Counted from the stretch's first letter, positions 47,970 through 59,978 are shown. The stretch: 64,000 nt of DNA from Hymenopus coronatus (GCA_030762935.1 CM060896.1:10678001-10742000); one strand, 5' to 3'. Notes: generated from the letters alone by a model not told the origin. Program-made: numbers and translations.

Positions 47970-48055
47970 CCAGGATTCATAATATAGCCAACTATTATGG
48001 TCAGTTGGTAATGGATTGACTGTAATAGTTGGCTATACTATGAATCCTGGACTTA
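47970..48055. repeat. Short inverted repeat
   Basis: Arms of about 28 bp (CCCAGGATTCATAATATAGC and GGCTATACTATGAATCCTGG, continuing inward as CAACTATTA/TAATAGTTG) with a loop of about 25 bp. It lies just left of a SINE-D copy in the same pattern seen at 16560-16650. Confidence 0.75.
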
Positions 48056-49204
48056 AGCAGTTTTCAAAAATGTTGCATATATCCCTAATACCAAAAGAAT
48101 ACAATCCCTGTGCATATGTTTTCAAGGTTGATGCACTCAGCCCTTATAGTTTATTATTGCTTGTAACTGTTAATGCAGAGTAACTCTAGAAGTTATTATC
48201 ATTCACAAGAGATAGTTTGTCACACCCATTATAAGTATGTTACTGCTTCTTCCTCCCTAAACATCTGCAGCAATGGAGAACAGGGAAGTAAACAAAATAT
48301 CTGCAATGAAATTGAAAAAATTTATAGGGAATAATAATTGTATTATATATTCATTCTTTTTTATTGTTTGGTACATCTCATATATAATATACCTAAACAA
48401 AATAATACATGCATTATTTACAAAGATACACCGTAAAAACATTTTCATAAAAGAATTGCCTTAGTTGTTTTAAAAATTCTGAATTGTCTTTCCTTAGCAA
48501 ATCATTCAACATTTTTACAGCTGCATTAAGTACAGCATTTTCCCTCAATTTCCATTGAAATGTGCATAATTTTTTTTTATAGATCTAGTATTGGGGGTGT
48601 GAATTTCTGGATTAAATTGAAAGAAAGAGCTATTTCATTTTGTAAATTTCCTTACTTGATTTAAATAAACAAATATTATAAGAAAAAGATATACAGACCG
48701 TATCTGCAGAAACTTGGTGAAAGAAATAGCCCCACATGTATTAAAACCAAACAATTTTACAAATATTGCAGGTTGCATATCTAGATATATGATTCCTATA
48801 TATCTAATAAAGTAGAAGTGTATCAGTTTAATCACTACATACCAGTAGTAAAAACTGAAACAACTTTGATGCTCAAATGGCACTAATTCATTCCTCACTC
48901 CAACAATTTACTTTATAAACTATCTTATATTAAATTTGCTCTTCCACATGACTTGTGTAGGTCAAAGTTCCAGACAAACTTTATGTTTAAAAAAAAATTT
49001 AATACTAGTTGGTTTGAAATCTTATTTATTTATTTATTTATTTATTTATTAGCCTGACTCATAAATGAATTTGCCAAGTGACACAGAACAATATATATTT
49101 AGAGGTTTTTAACAAAAAATGTTATAAGTGAGTATTACAAAAAAATATTTTATCATACGTTATAATAGTATACTAGAATATTCAACAATAACAGAAACAT
49201 GAAA
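48056..49204. other. Intron after exon h, unassigned
   Basis: Possible LINE tail on the minus strand ending in (TTTA)n at 49021-49052 (AATA-type 3' tail). No domain visible upstream. Confidence 0.35.
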
Positions 49205-49640
49205 AAGAGCCCTGCTAAAAATGAGTCCCCTTACATTTTGGATTCCTGGGAAATGAAAAAACGGACAACATAGCTAAAAACAAAGAAGCATATTAAACAC
49301 TAACAATTAACAATCAATAAAAAGCAAGATAAAATCCATATCTGATTCCACATCCAATAAACAAGCAAAAAACTAGCAACCATTCCAAATTATGGAATGT
49401 AAATCTGTGCAAGTCCAGGAAACAAACTGAGGCTACTTTTAGAATGCAAATGGAAATTAAATTCTGACAACTGCACATAATCCAAATTCAGTTATGGACA
49501 AGAAGTACTTGTTACAATTCCTAATTTAAATAAACAAAATAAGGACCAAGCAGCACTTTATTGGAACGCTAGGGAAAGACTGGCATAACAACGAAGATTT
49601 CCTATGTCATTGGTTGAGGAGAAGATGTTTCAGAATATAC
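49205..49640 (+). mobile_element. LINE relic, RNase H and C-terminus
   Basis: Decayed text VPLHFGFLGNEKTDNIAK, matching the IPGNExAD block of RNase H, and DQAALYWNARERL near the end. It is different in detail from LINE family L. Confidence 0.6.
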
Positions 49641-49744
49641 TTAGTCTAGCTATAAATACTGTTACAAACTTTTGACACACACTGTACAAATGGTTTGGTG
49701 TGTAAACAACTGCCAGTGTGCACATGTTAACCTTGAACCATTGT

Positions 49745-51350
49745 TAGGTTATGTTTGAAAGAGGAAGCATTTACCTCCAGGTTTTAACATGGAATGGGGT
49801 GATTATGAAAATCTTGTTGCCATCATAGCATTCCATAAAGTTTGAAAATCTGCAAGTGACATTTTCAAGATGCTTCAAAAGCTGAAAATCAGTTGTATGT
49901 TTGTGTACCAGACCACTGTACTGGAACTGTGAAGGATTGTTCATGCAGTGTGAGGACTCCAGTCGCATAAAAAGCAGTGGCAGCTCGTGTTCAGAGAAAT
50001 CTGGTGTGTGAAATGAACATTTCAAAAAGGTCAATGTCCAGGCTTCTGTCAGAGGATCTTGAACTAAAGGCTTAGCCTGAGATAAAGGACATTATCACCT
50101 AAAGAAGCTGAGAGTTCCTAAATGTTTATGTCTCCTGCACGGTTACATACAAAATGGTCATTAGTACATCCTTTTCATTGATGAAAAAGTATTCGCCAAT
50201 GAAAAGTCTTCCAATGTGCAAAATGACATGGTTTGTGTACCATCATCTCAGGAAGTCCGTAATAAGATTCCCAAAGTTTTCCTCAGTGATGGTGTGACAG
50301 CAGGGCGGGAGGTTACTCTGGTACTGCTAAAAGGGCATCAACACTAGCCCCAGAGTGTACGAAAGCACTATTTAGAGCCTGTTGTCAGGATCTTGAGTGG
50401 CATGTTGTTTCAAAACCAACCATGGACCTTCCAGCAGGATTCTGTTCCAGCCCTTAAGGCTAGGTTAACTCAAAGGTGGCTTCAGTGGCAGTCCGGACCT
50501 GAACCCTTTGAAGCTCACTGCTTGAGGGCATCATCGCCTGCAAGAGGAGACACCCCACCATTGGAAATTGGTTGGTCCGTATCTAATGTTGAGCCGTTGG
50601 CAGTGAAGCCATTCACTCTCTTACATTCCAGTTTTTTGATGTCATATTATCATGTTGACTAAAGGTTGGGCAGCGCAGTAGATGGTTTCCATCCATATCT
50701 TCTTTAAGTGTACAGAAAGGACACAGAGGGGATCTCACTATACCAATCCTGAATAAATGTTTATTGAGACAGTCATGGCCTGTTAGGAGTCTAAAAGTTG
50801 CTACAGAGGATTTTCTTGGTAATGTAGTGATTCTGGTCGTGTTATTACATAAATTTTCCCATGGTTTTCCTTTTGTTTGTAATACATTATCTTCTTTAAT
50901 TTTGTTATTATATGTTGAAATAATGATTCTTCTGATAGAGTGATAACTTACTAGATCAGATGAATTTGATGTAATTTTACTACCTTTCTTGGCTAGAAAG
51001 TCAGCTGTTTCATTACCCTGTATTCTGCAATGTGCTGGTATCCATTGAAGTATTAATCTTTTATTTAAATTCATTAGTTGTTTTATGATTTTGTGGCATT
51101 CTGCAATATTTAAGTTATTAGGTGTTACATCAGATGTTATGGATATAATAGCTGCTTTAGAGTCAGATAATAGCACAATTTTTTCAACTTTATTTATATG
51201 ATATAGTAGGTTTTGTATGCTCCAATTGGAAATTTAAAACGTTTCTTGTTGTCAGCAGTGGCAGATTACCCCCTGGGTGTTGTTTGTTCCACCATAGACA
51301 AGTGGCCCAGAAACCGAAAACCTGTATCAGTACAAAAGGTGGCCATTTCG
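49745..51350 (+). mobile_element. Tc1/mariner relic, split by a LINE
   Basis: Left part 49745-50569: FHKVKSASDIFKMLQKLKI-like text, then ILFIDEKVFANEKSS (first Asp), and WTFQQDSVPALKARLTQRWL (second Asp). Right part 51225-51350: KRRHPTIGNLKRFLL, then STIDKWPRN, the C-terminus. The third Asp region is decayed. The two halves match when the 10-bp TSD ATTGGAAATT is removed. Confidence 0.8.
50570..51224 (-). mobile_element. LINE family L, longest copy: RNase H plus zinc knuckle
   Basis: An open frame of 187 codons (50613-51176) reads LLSDSKAAIISITSD (RNase H), LILQWIPAHCRIQGNETADF (His and Asp), then CPFCTLKEDMDGNHLLRCP and ends shortly before the ACCA tail. It is 5'-truncated (no RT). TSD ATTGGAAATT at 50560-50569 and 51225-51234. 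It is the best preserved of four L copies. Confidence 0.93.
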
Positions 51351-51598
51351 AAAAGTGATAAAAGCAGTTTTAAAAAAATGTGTGTGTGTGTGTGTGTGTG
51401 GGTGGGTGGGTGGGTGCGTGCATGTGTGCGCGCGCGTGCGTAGCTCAAAAATGAAAAGTCTGTTAAGTACGAAACTTGATATTTAAATTCATTACCTTCC
51501 AAGATTGCGATACAATTTTCAAGAAAATTCCTCCACCCCCAACTGCCCTTTACCCCTTTAATGGAAAAAAAAATTGATTTTCTCAAAAATGGCTTTAA
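51351..51598 (+). mobile_element. R1 repeat, internal part, forward
   Basis: From the GT microsatellite (51380-51440) through AGCTCAAAAATGAAAAGTC to TCTCAAAAATGGCTTTAACT, where a SINE-A fragment begins. Confidence 0.75.
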
Positions 51599-51690
51599 CT
51601 GCTGTGTTTCTCAGTGTCCCATTCTATATTGGGCATGAGAGACCACTTAATTTTGCTCAAAACCTTCTGATTGGTGCTGTGTGTAAGCAC
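51599..51690 (-). mobile_element. SINE-A 3' fragment
   Basis: GCTGTGTTTCTCAGTGTCCC and TTGGGCATGAGAGACCACTT are the inverse of the SINE-A body end. Confidence 0.7.
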
Positions 51691-51734
51691 AACATACTAA
51701 AAGTAAATTAAAATATCTCCATGGCATTTTTGTT

Positions 51735-51850
51735 TTCACTTTTACTATGTACACAGTGTATACAGAAGTTATTTTATTCCACTCAAAAATTTGATACCTA
51801 CATTTCACCAGAAATATATATTTTGTGGTCTCCTGAATCCAAAAATCAGT
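51735..51850 (+). mobile_element. R1 repeat head fragment
   Basis: CACTTTTACTATGTACACAG and CAGAAATATATATTTTGTGG match the first part of R1. Confidence 0.65.
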
Positions 51851-52311
51851 TAAAGAGTATCCATGAATAAAAACTCAATTTTTAGCACCAAATCAGCAAA
51901 TGAGAAATTTAACAAGACTTGTTGGGAACAACTTTCATCATGAAATGTGTTAGTAATTTTCATATGGTAACTGATAAATTGTTGTGTACTAAAGTGTGAC
52001 AAGTACCACATACCATACTGCAGTAACTGAACTCAATGCTAGAAATTCATTCACACTTGCAAGCATGATTTTATTTAATGGCCATGTAGTGAAACAAAAC
52101 AATAGAAGCTGGAGTACAGCTCTAACAGTTGGTGTTTTGTGTGCTGTGAACACTTAGAGAATTATAATACAGTAAATGTATAGGGCTAGAGGGATAATAT
52201 AATCACACCATTTCTTTGAACAATTTTGTGATATTGAAAGTATATAGGCATATTTCAACAAAATTCTGCTACAATACACAGCTGATCTCTCTTTAAAATT
52301 AATTCAGCAAA
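51851..52311. other. Intron after exon h, unassigned
   Basis: No recognised element. Confidence 0.4.
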
Positions 52312-52458
52312 TTTTTACTTTCTCTACGTGCGCATAGTGTATAAGGAAGATATTACATTGGACCCAAAAATTCTATACCAAGATTACACCAGGAAAAAAA
52401 AAAAAAAATTAGAAAAAGGTCTGCGTGAGTGTGCATACATGCGCATCTGTGAACACAA

Positions 52459-52725
52459 GTCGCCCTCCGTGGTGTAATGGTTACCATGCTGACTTCATAT
52501 ACCCAAGATCGTGGGTTCAAACCCGGCGGATTACGATGGATTTTTTCGGGTGTAAAAATCCTTAGCATGGCTTCCTTCGGAAGAGAAGTAAAACCGTTGG
52601 TCCCATGTCGTAGATTTACGGCACGTAAAAGAACCTCAAGCCTGATAGAGAGGCCTCTGAGCAAAATTAAGTGATATTTCACGCCCAATATAGAATGGGA
52701 CGCTGAGAACCACAGCAGTTAAAGA
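52459..52725 (+). mobile_element. SINE-A, best copy
   Basis: A box GTGTAATGGTTACC, B box GGGTTCAAACCCGG, body with AGAACCTCAAGCCTGATAGA and GAGAACCACAGCAGTTAAAG. It sits in the 5' part of R1 copy A. Confidence 0.9.
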
Positions 52726-52863
52726 TATACTGACAAATAAAATGTATATCTTGAATTTTCTGAGAATGGCCTCTGAAGACCTATTTATTCCGGATTTTGC
52801 ATAACTAGTAAACCGTAAGAGATAGACAAAAAATTTATATCTTTTTAAAACATACAATTTATG

Positions 52864-52865
<2 letters not shown>

Positions 52866-52927
<62 letters not shown>
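52866..52927. repeat. (TA)n microsatellite
   Basis: About 31 units of TA at the junction between R1 copy A and the Helitron remains. Confidence 0.95.
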
Positions 52928-52931
<4 letters not shown>

Positions 52932-53099
52932 GAATCGCTGAAATGTATGTATGCGTATCACTTCCGAACGACTGCATCAAATTGAACAATTCTTTTTTTG
53001 TTGTGTTCGTTATTGTCACGACAAGGTTTGTGGAAAAGAAAATGATTAAAAATAATATGAGAAAGTATTTAAAATCTCATAAAACGAATAAAAACCGTG

Positions 53100-54485
53100 C
53101 CAAGCGAATGCATTTTGGTTAATAGCCTCCAGATGGCAGTGGTATCACAGTTATTTATTGCTAAATGGTCGGAGTACTGCTATATTTTTCCCTCCCCATT
53201 CAATGTTAAAGTAACGCACCAGTTTATTGACACAATGACGCAACACAGCAGTGAAATTCAAATACATTTTCATATATTAACTGTTGTTTCCTTACTCCTG
53301 TTGTATAAAATAAAGCAGCAAAAAAGCTTTCCTGGCAACTAGCAGCTAGAGTAAGGACTTATTTATTTGCCACTAGATGGCCATAGTGGTATTTTCCCTC
53401 CCCATCCAATGTTAAGGTAATGCAACAGTTTATTGAGATGACACAACGTAGCAGTGAAATTCAAGTACATTTTTAAGTATTGACTGTCCTTTCCGTACTC
53501 TTATCGTTTAAAATGAAGGAGCTTTACTGGTGACGAACACGTAAAATACATACTTATTATTTGCCACTAGATGGCCGTAGTACCTACGGCTCTATTTTTC
53601 TTTTTCAATGCTAAAGGAATGCATCCGGTTATGGAGATAATGGTGCAAGATAACTGTGAAAATCAAATATATTTCTTATGTAGTTATAAACAATGCACAG
53701 AACCATTAACCCTTCTTGGAATCTGAAAATGGCGGAGAAATAACAGGGTCCGTTTTAGGTTTAACTTCCTATTGCAAATGTTGGTTATTTGACATTATGT
53801 GGTACGTGAGCTAGCTAAAGAACATGAAGATATCCGCATCAGCATCACACTGCAATTGTGGCGCTCTTAATACATTTGATCAAGTAATATTTTGGGTTAA
53901 ATGGAGAAATTTAATACTTAAAGCTATCATCAAATAAAAGCTTATCAATTGCCCAACCAGATCTACTTGCTCTTCGATGAACACCTAAAATAAGTACTTA
54001 TTTATTTGCCACCAGATGGCCGTAATACCTATTGCTTTATTTTTCTTTCCCATTCAGTGCTAAGGGAATGCACCCGGTTATGGAGATAATGACGGAAGAT
54101 AACTGTGACAATAAAATATATTTCTTATGTATTAACTACGGTTCCCTTGGTCACATCGTTTAAATAAAGAAATATAAGTATATTTTTGTCGTAATTATTT
54201 AAAATGACAGGTTATAAACTATGTACATAACCATTAACCCTTCTTGAAATCTGAAAATGGTGGAGAAATAACGGGACCCGTTTTAAGTTTAACATCCTAT
54301 TACAGATGTTGGTTATTTGACGTTATGTGGTACATGAAGATACCCGCGACACCATCACACTGCAATTGTGATACTCTTAATACATGTGATCAAGTGATAT
54401 TTTGGGTTAAATGGAGAAATTACACAAAGCTATCATCAAATAAAAACTTATCAATTGCCCTGCCAGATCTACTTGCTCTTTAGTT
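53100..54485. repeat. Tandem direct repeats in the Helitron
   Basis: Recurring motifs: GCCACTAGATGGCC(A/G)TAGT, ATAATGG..AAGATAACTGTGA, AACCATTAACCCTTCTTG, TGGTTATTTGAC(A/G)TTATGTG and GATCAAGT(A/G)ATATTTTGGG. Two long units (53562-54000 and 54001-54485) agree closely; shorter diverged units precede them. Confidence 0.75.
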
Positions 54486-54507
54486 ATGTCATTGTGAGCC
54501 TTAAAAA

Positions 54508-55146
54508 TCTGATGTGTTCCATTCACATGACTTTCTCTACTTCTGTGTAACAAATAATTGTTAATAAGCTTATTCTTCTATTTACTTCATGCTAATCGAG
54601 AAAAAAATAGCAGAAATAGTCTTATTACTTGCTTCCTTGTAAGTAGAAGCGAAATAAGGGAGTAACATAGGTTAAAGAGATAGTCAAAAGCTAGTTACTG
54701 TGTGACTGAAGTTCCTTTGTTTATGGGCATGAGTTGACAAATTACTGTATGAGAAAAGTACAAGTTTTTCAAAGCTGAAACCACAAACAAGGAATATCTC
54801 AAAAACGATCAACTCCTCGAAAAAAATGTATATAACATTAATTGTGTGTATTAATGTGCTCTACATTTTTTGTATGGTAAGTTTCTGTCCATTTCTTATG
54901 GTTTAGCAGTTATGCAAAATTTCGTAAAATTCATCCAGAATAAATAGTCTTCAGAGGCTATTCCCAGAAAATTCAAGAAATACATATTATTTGTCAGGTC
55001 ACAATTTTTGAAAAAAAGTTCCATGTAAAGGGTAGTTGGGAGTGGGGGGATTTTCTTGAAAATCTTTGTGTCACATCCTTGGAAGATACCAAACTTTAAT
55101 ACCAAGTTTGGTATTTAACGGTCTTTTCGTTTTTGAGCTATACTGT

Positions 55147-55196
<50 letters not shown>

Positions 55197-55330
55197 CTTT
55201 TTCCAAAAATGCTTCTTTTGGATTCAGGGGGACCCAAAACATGTATTTCCGGTGAAGTCTCAGTATCGAATTTTTGGGTGCAATATAATACCTTCTCTAT
55301 ACACTATGTATATAGTACATGTAGAGAAAG
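54508..55330 (-). mobile_element. R1 repeat, minus strand, full-length
   Basis: From TCTGATGTGTTCCATTCACA to GTAGAGAAAG, 823 bp, flanked by TAAAAA on both sides (54502-54507, 55331-55336). It has an AC microsatellite at 55149-55192. Its plus-strand equivalent carries the shared open frame GIFQGCDTKIFKKI. Confidence 0.93.
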
Positions 55331-55630
55331 TAAAAATGGCTGTTTTGACATAGGAGAAAATAGAGAAAGAGGTGGAAAACATTAGGAGTAAAGGAAAGAA
55401 AGAGATTCGGAAGGAGCATGAATGTTATTGTGACTGTCTCCTTAATGTAATTCATTACCTATGTCAGCGTTTCCCCGCCACACTATGAAAGAGCTCCCAT
55501 TACTATTATGCCAATGACATCCTTGCTTACCCACGCTATTAACCGCATGCCGTTCTTTCCACAATAGCTTATGAGTGCGCTGAGTTCGTTCTTTTTGCAA
55601 TACCAACTATATATGCTACATTGTGCCTAT

Positions 55631-56005
55631 CATAGCGCTTCATTGCATTTTTCAGATGCAAAGGCATTATTAGACATTGGCAATGGGCAAATTCCTGTTG
55701 ACACTTCTACTGGCCTCATTTCGTTTCCATCACATTTTTGTCACTTCACCTCGTCAAAGGAAGAATTAATATGGAAAGTGTTTCCAAATATTTGTACAAA
55801 TTACAAAAACTATGCTTGGTTGAGCGAACGAGCCATTTTAGCAGCAACTAATAAGAATGTAGATTATTTGAATATAAAAATTCAGCTTAAAATTGATGGA
55901 AAAATGCATTCATTTAAGTTGATCGATTCCATTACCAATCCAAATGAAGTCGTCAATTATCTTACTGAGTTTTTTTCATTAGATACACCACCCATGCGAA
56001 GCTAG
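55631..56005 (+). pseudogene. Helitron helicase C-terminal fragment
   Basis: LLDIGNGQIPVDTSTG, then SSKEELIWKVFPNI, WLSERAILAATNKNVD and DEAVNY-type text (NPNEVVNYLTEFF). This is the C-terminal end of the Pif1-like helicase of Rep/helicase Helitrons. Helicase core motifs upstream are missing. Confidence 0.85.
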
Positions 56006-56053
56006 TATATATATGTATTTTTTTTTTTTATCTGTGGAGTTGACCATTTTTTA

Positions 56054-56909
56054 CTTTCTCCATGCGCACTATGTACGTAGTGTATAGAGAAAGTATTGCA
56101 CTCCACCCAAAAATTCTATACCGAGATTTCACCGGAAATATATGTTTTAGGGTCACCAATATCCAAAAAAAGTATTTTCACAAAAAGGTCCGTGTGTGTG
56201 TGTGTCTGTGAACACGATAACTCAAAAACGAAAAGTCGGTAAAATACCAAACTTGGTATTTAAGTTTAGTATCTTCCAGGGGTGCGACACGAAGATTTTG
56301 AGAAAAATACCCCCACCCCCAACTACTCTTTACATGGAACTTTTTTCGAAAATTTTGATTTTCTCAAAAATGGCTCTAACGATTTTGATTAAAATTTCGG
56401 ATATTAAACATATTTACCTGACAAATGAAATGTATATCTTGAATTTTCTGGGAATAGCCTCTGAAGAGTAGTTTATTCTGGATGAATTTTACGAAATTTT
56501 GAATAACTGCTAAACCATAAGAGATGGACAAAAACTTACTACACAAAAAACGTAGAGCACATTAAAACACACAATTTATGTTATATACATTTTTTTCGTG
56601 GAGGTCGTCGTTTTTGTGACATTCCTTATTTTTGGTTTCTGCTATGAAAAACGTATACTTTTCTCATACAGGAGCTTGTCAACTCCTATCCATATAAACA
56701 GAGGAACTTCATTGACATAGCAACCAGCTTTTGACTATCACTTTAACCTACGGTTGTCCCTTATTTTGCTTCTACTTACAAGGAAGCGAGTAATAAGACT
56801 ATTTTTGCTAATTTCTTCTGATTAGCATAAAGTAAATAGAATTATAAGCTTTTTAAGAATTATTTGTTGCAGGGATATGGAGAAAGTCATGTGAATGGAG
56901 CACATCAGA
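56054..56909 (+). mobile_element. R1 repeat, forward, full-length, inserted in another R1
   Basis: 856 bp from CTTTCTCCATGCGCACTATG to CACATCAGA. Flanked by TTTTTA at 56048-56053 and 56910-56915, breaking R1 copy A at its GACCATTTTT|..ATATT site. This is the clearest evidence for the R1 ends. Confidence 0.95.
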
Positions 56910-57239
56910 TTTTTATATATTTATTTTTATTGGTTTCAGTTTTAAAATATTTAAACTTTTCTCATATGGGAATTTCTAAATTCCTGGCAGTGCAAAGAAC
57001 AGATTTCATCCACATGGCAACCAGCCTTTAAAAGATTTGAGTGTCGTTTTAGGTTAGTGCATTCCATTATTTTCCTTCTAATTACAAGAAAGTGTTTCTG
57101 CTAATGTGTATCTTGATTAGCATGAAATAGAAGAATAAGGTTTTTAACAACAATGTGTTACAGAGATGTAGAGAGAGTCATGTGAATGGAACACATCAGA
57201 TTTTTGGAAGATAAAGTTATCAGTAGGGTATTATGCCCA

Positions 57240-57508
57240 GCAGGGTATCCAGATCTTAGCATAGAGCCGGTCCACATGGCCACGCTCGCTAAAGCGTCTT
57301 GTTTTGGTGCTACGTGGGCTTGGGATCGTGGGTTCGTGTCCCGCCTTGGGCATGGGTGTTATATGTTTGTGCAATGTGTATATGTTTGTAAAAGAAACAG
57401 TAAAACCAGTAAACCAGTAATCAGTAAAACCTACGGGGGGAAATGTAAATAGGGATACAGTACCGTAATCCTGATCAGACTCCGTTACTGTTTAAAAAAA
57501 AAAAAAAA
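57240..57508 (+). mobile_element. SINE-G, tRNA-derived, poly-A tail
   Basis: B-box-like GATCGTGGGTTCGTGTCCC follows an A-box-like GGCCACGCTCGC. The body has AACAGTAAAACCAGTAAACC and ends in a 14-A run at 57495-57508. Confidence 0.65.
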
Positions 57509-58339
57509 TATGCAATTTATATTTTGGGATACCTTAAGAAAGTGTAGTGCATTGCATATTTGAAAGAATTTAAAAACAATTTAAGAAGATAAATTTCTCT
57601 GGTTTCAGAATAGATTTTAATGAGAATTACTGTAAAATTTGTTAAAAGCTGTGAGAGATGCGTGGCGTACAAGACATTATTTCCAACATCTAAGATGAAG
57701 GTGTGTGGTTAGTGTAGTAATAATTTACTAAGATATCTATGTACTTGCATTTCTGGTTTAGGAATATCTGACTAATGGCAAACAGTTTGCAAATAACCTG
57801 CCAATTCAGGACCTTTCAAAATCACTATATCTATTACTCATATTTAGTCTTTTATTATTAAAATGTGGGGGATAAACACTAATAAGACTTACACAGTAAT
57901 ATATTTAATGTTTTATTGTATTTATAAACACGACTTTTTACTATTACCACTTCTGTGTCACTGTTTCTCAAACACAATAGACAAAGTACAAAAATAATGC
58001 AGTCCCATCTAAGACAACATGGGAACTTTGCCTCTCAGCGTGTTGCCAACATTCATAATCGGAAGAAGCTGCTGCATGACACAGTTGAGTGTAGAGAGCC
58101 CTGAACCACAAAGCATAGCTGAGGAATTGAAGGCCTTAAGCCACAAAGTATGGCCAAGAGATCTGTGAAGCTAAACCCTCAATGAACCATAACATAGCGA
58201 GGGATCTGAGAGGACTTAACCCACCATAGATAGCAGATTTTCGTAATAGTGACATTTTCACAGGTTGACAATATTGATTTAGCACTTTTTTGGTGCACTC
58301 AGCATACCATAATTGATAATGGCATTACTTTGCCATTTA
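57509..58339. other. Intron after exon h, unassigned
   Basis: No recognised element in about 0.8 kb. Confidence 0.4.
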
Positions 58340-59978
58340 CAGGAATTACCGAAATGAGTGCAGATTATTCGTGTGGTGGTAGGGAACACCCATAGACGTA
58401 AAGAACCTTGGGTCGGAAATGCATTGTTGTGGGTCTACAGAGCAAACATGCATGGCAATTTGTTGAACATCATTGTGTTTTTATTTATGAATTCTTAGAA
58501 AATTGGAAGGTATTACATGTTATTCCTCAGCAATTGTTGGAAATGGCAACCATTGACCTGGATGTACAGCTCTGCGCATCTCACCTTGAACTGATGAACT
58601 CTAAGAGGCATATCTGATACTCCCTGATTTCCACAGCCGCTGCCATGATCCTTACTACAAGCTTTGCTTCTGTGTTTATGGGAGTTTTAGAGATAGACTT
58701 CATGTGTCCCCACAAAAAGAAATCCAATGGTGTGAGATCTTGGGACCTCGGTGGCCATGGAATGGGTCCACCTTGACCAATCCATCGATCTGGAAATCTT
58801 CTGTCCAAGAAAGCTATAATGGCATGTGTAAAGTGGGGACAGCACCATCGTGTTGGAACCACTTCCTACAGCATATGTTGAGAAGAAGGTCATCAAATAA
58901 TTCTGGGAGCTTCACTTTTCAGAGAAAGGTTAAGTAATGTTGCCCTGACGTGTGAGGAGGAAGTAGATAAGGGCCCAGAAAGATTTTGTCTAGAATTCCA
59001 GCCCAAAAATTAACTGCAAATCAGTGTTCAAAAACTTGCTTTACACAAGGGCTAATTGTCCCCAGAAATGACTGTTTCTATTGTTGAAAATATCCTCATG
59101 GGTAATCAGGGACTTGTCTGTTCACAACGACATGGCAGGAAAATCGCTGCTTTAAGTATCACCGAGAAAACGCTGTTTGATGACAAAAGTCATCACTACC
59201 AAGTTCCTGAACTTCGTTATGTGTGAAGAATGTTCCAGACAGTATGATTACCAAGCTGAAGGTGTCACACCACAGCTCAAGTGCTTGTTGTTAAACTGCT
59301 CAATGTCTGGTGTATGCAGCCATAATAAACATTTTGTCATACAACCGTGACCATTCCTGCTCTGTCTCTGCCTCTCCCGGGCGCTGCGGTGTCGTCGTGC
59401 CAATGGCAGAAAGAACATGAGACATGTTTTGCCGACCCCAATTTGTTTGCTGGCACATACTTTTGATTTCATCGTCTTGCTGTTGTTCTTATGACACAAT
59501 TTCTCACTTCACGATTTTCTTTACTCAGACACGAGCGCTACTTTAAGCAATCTAAACTCATGCACGATTACTTCATCTTCCTTACCACACTTTCCTGCTT
59601 TGGCCGTTCTGGGTACTAGAGCACACTTTAACAAGCAACAAGCCCCCATGTCTTTTGGACACCTGTATTTATATGGTTTTTAAAAGCTGGCTTTGCACCT
59701 ATTGGCTGTCGGCTTCCCATTGGCCAAAATTCTTTTACCCCCATATATATGGGAAATATCGAGAATCCTGGTGTCCTCCCTTGACCTTGCATACTGAACA
59801 GGAATACAATGGCAAACACAACAGTAAATTCCTTGCAACTTCAGCCCCTTCTGAAATAGCCTGTGAGAAACTGGCTTTTTCCTCACAGATATAATTGTTA
59901 CATATATTCTGTTCTAGTTATTAACAATGAAATATTTTAAATTCTATCATATTACTGCAAATAAAAATAAATTTATAT

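Larger units (their letters stand above)
52928..56005 (+). mobile_element. Helitron remains, with tandem direct repeats and a helicase fragment
   Basis: The left part opens with text common at Helitron flanks (AAATGTATGTATGCGTATCA, then GAACGACTGCATCAAATTG). 53100-54480 holds tandem repeats: TTGCCACTAGATGGCC recurs (53370, 53562, 54001) with units of about 440 bp duplicated in the last two. R1 interrupts (54508-55330). A Helitron helicase C-terminal fragment follows (55630-56000). The end GCGAAGCTAG|T fits the CTAG-type 3' terminus next to T, though its hairpin is not evident. Confidence 0.6.
52318..57200 (+). mobile_element. R1 repeat, forward (copy A), holding three insertions
   Basis: Pieces: 52318-52458, 52726-52870, 56006-56047 and 56916-57200, which in order make one R1 from CTTTCTCTACGTGCG to ACACATCAGA. 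Inserted within it are a SINE-A (52459-52725), a decayed Helitron (about 52928-56005, next to a (TA)n run) and a complete R1 (56054-56909). Left flank TTTTTA (52312-52317). Confidence 0.85.
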
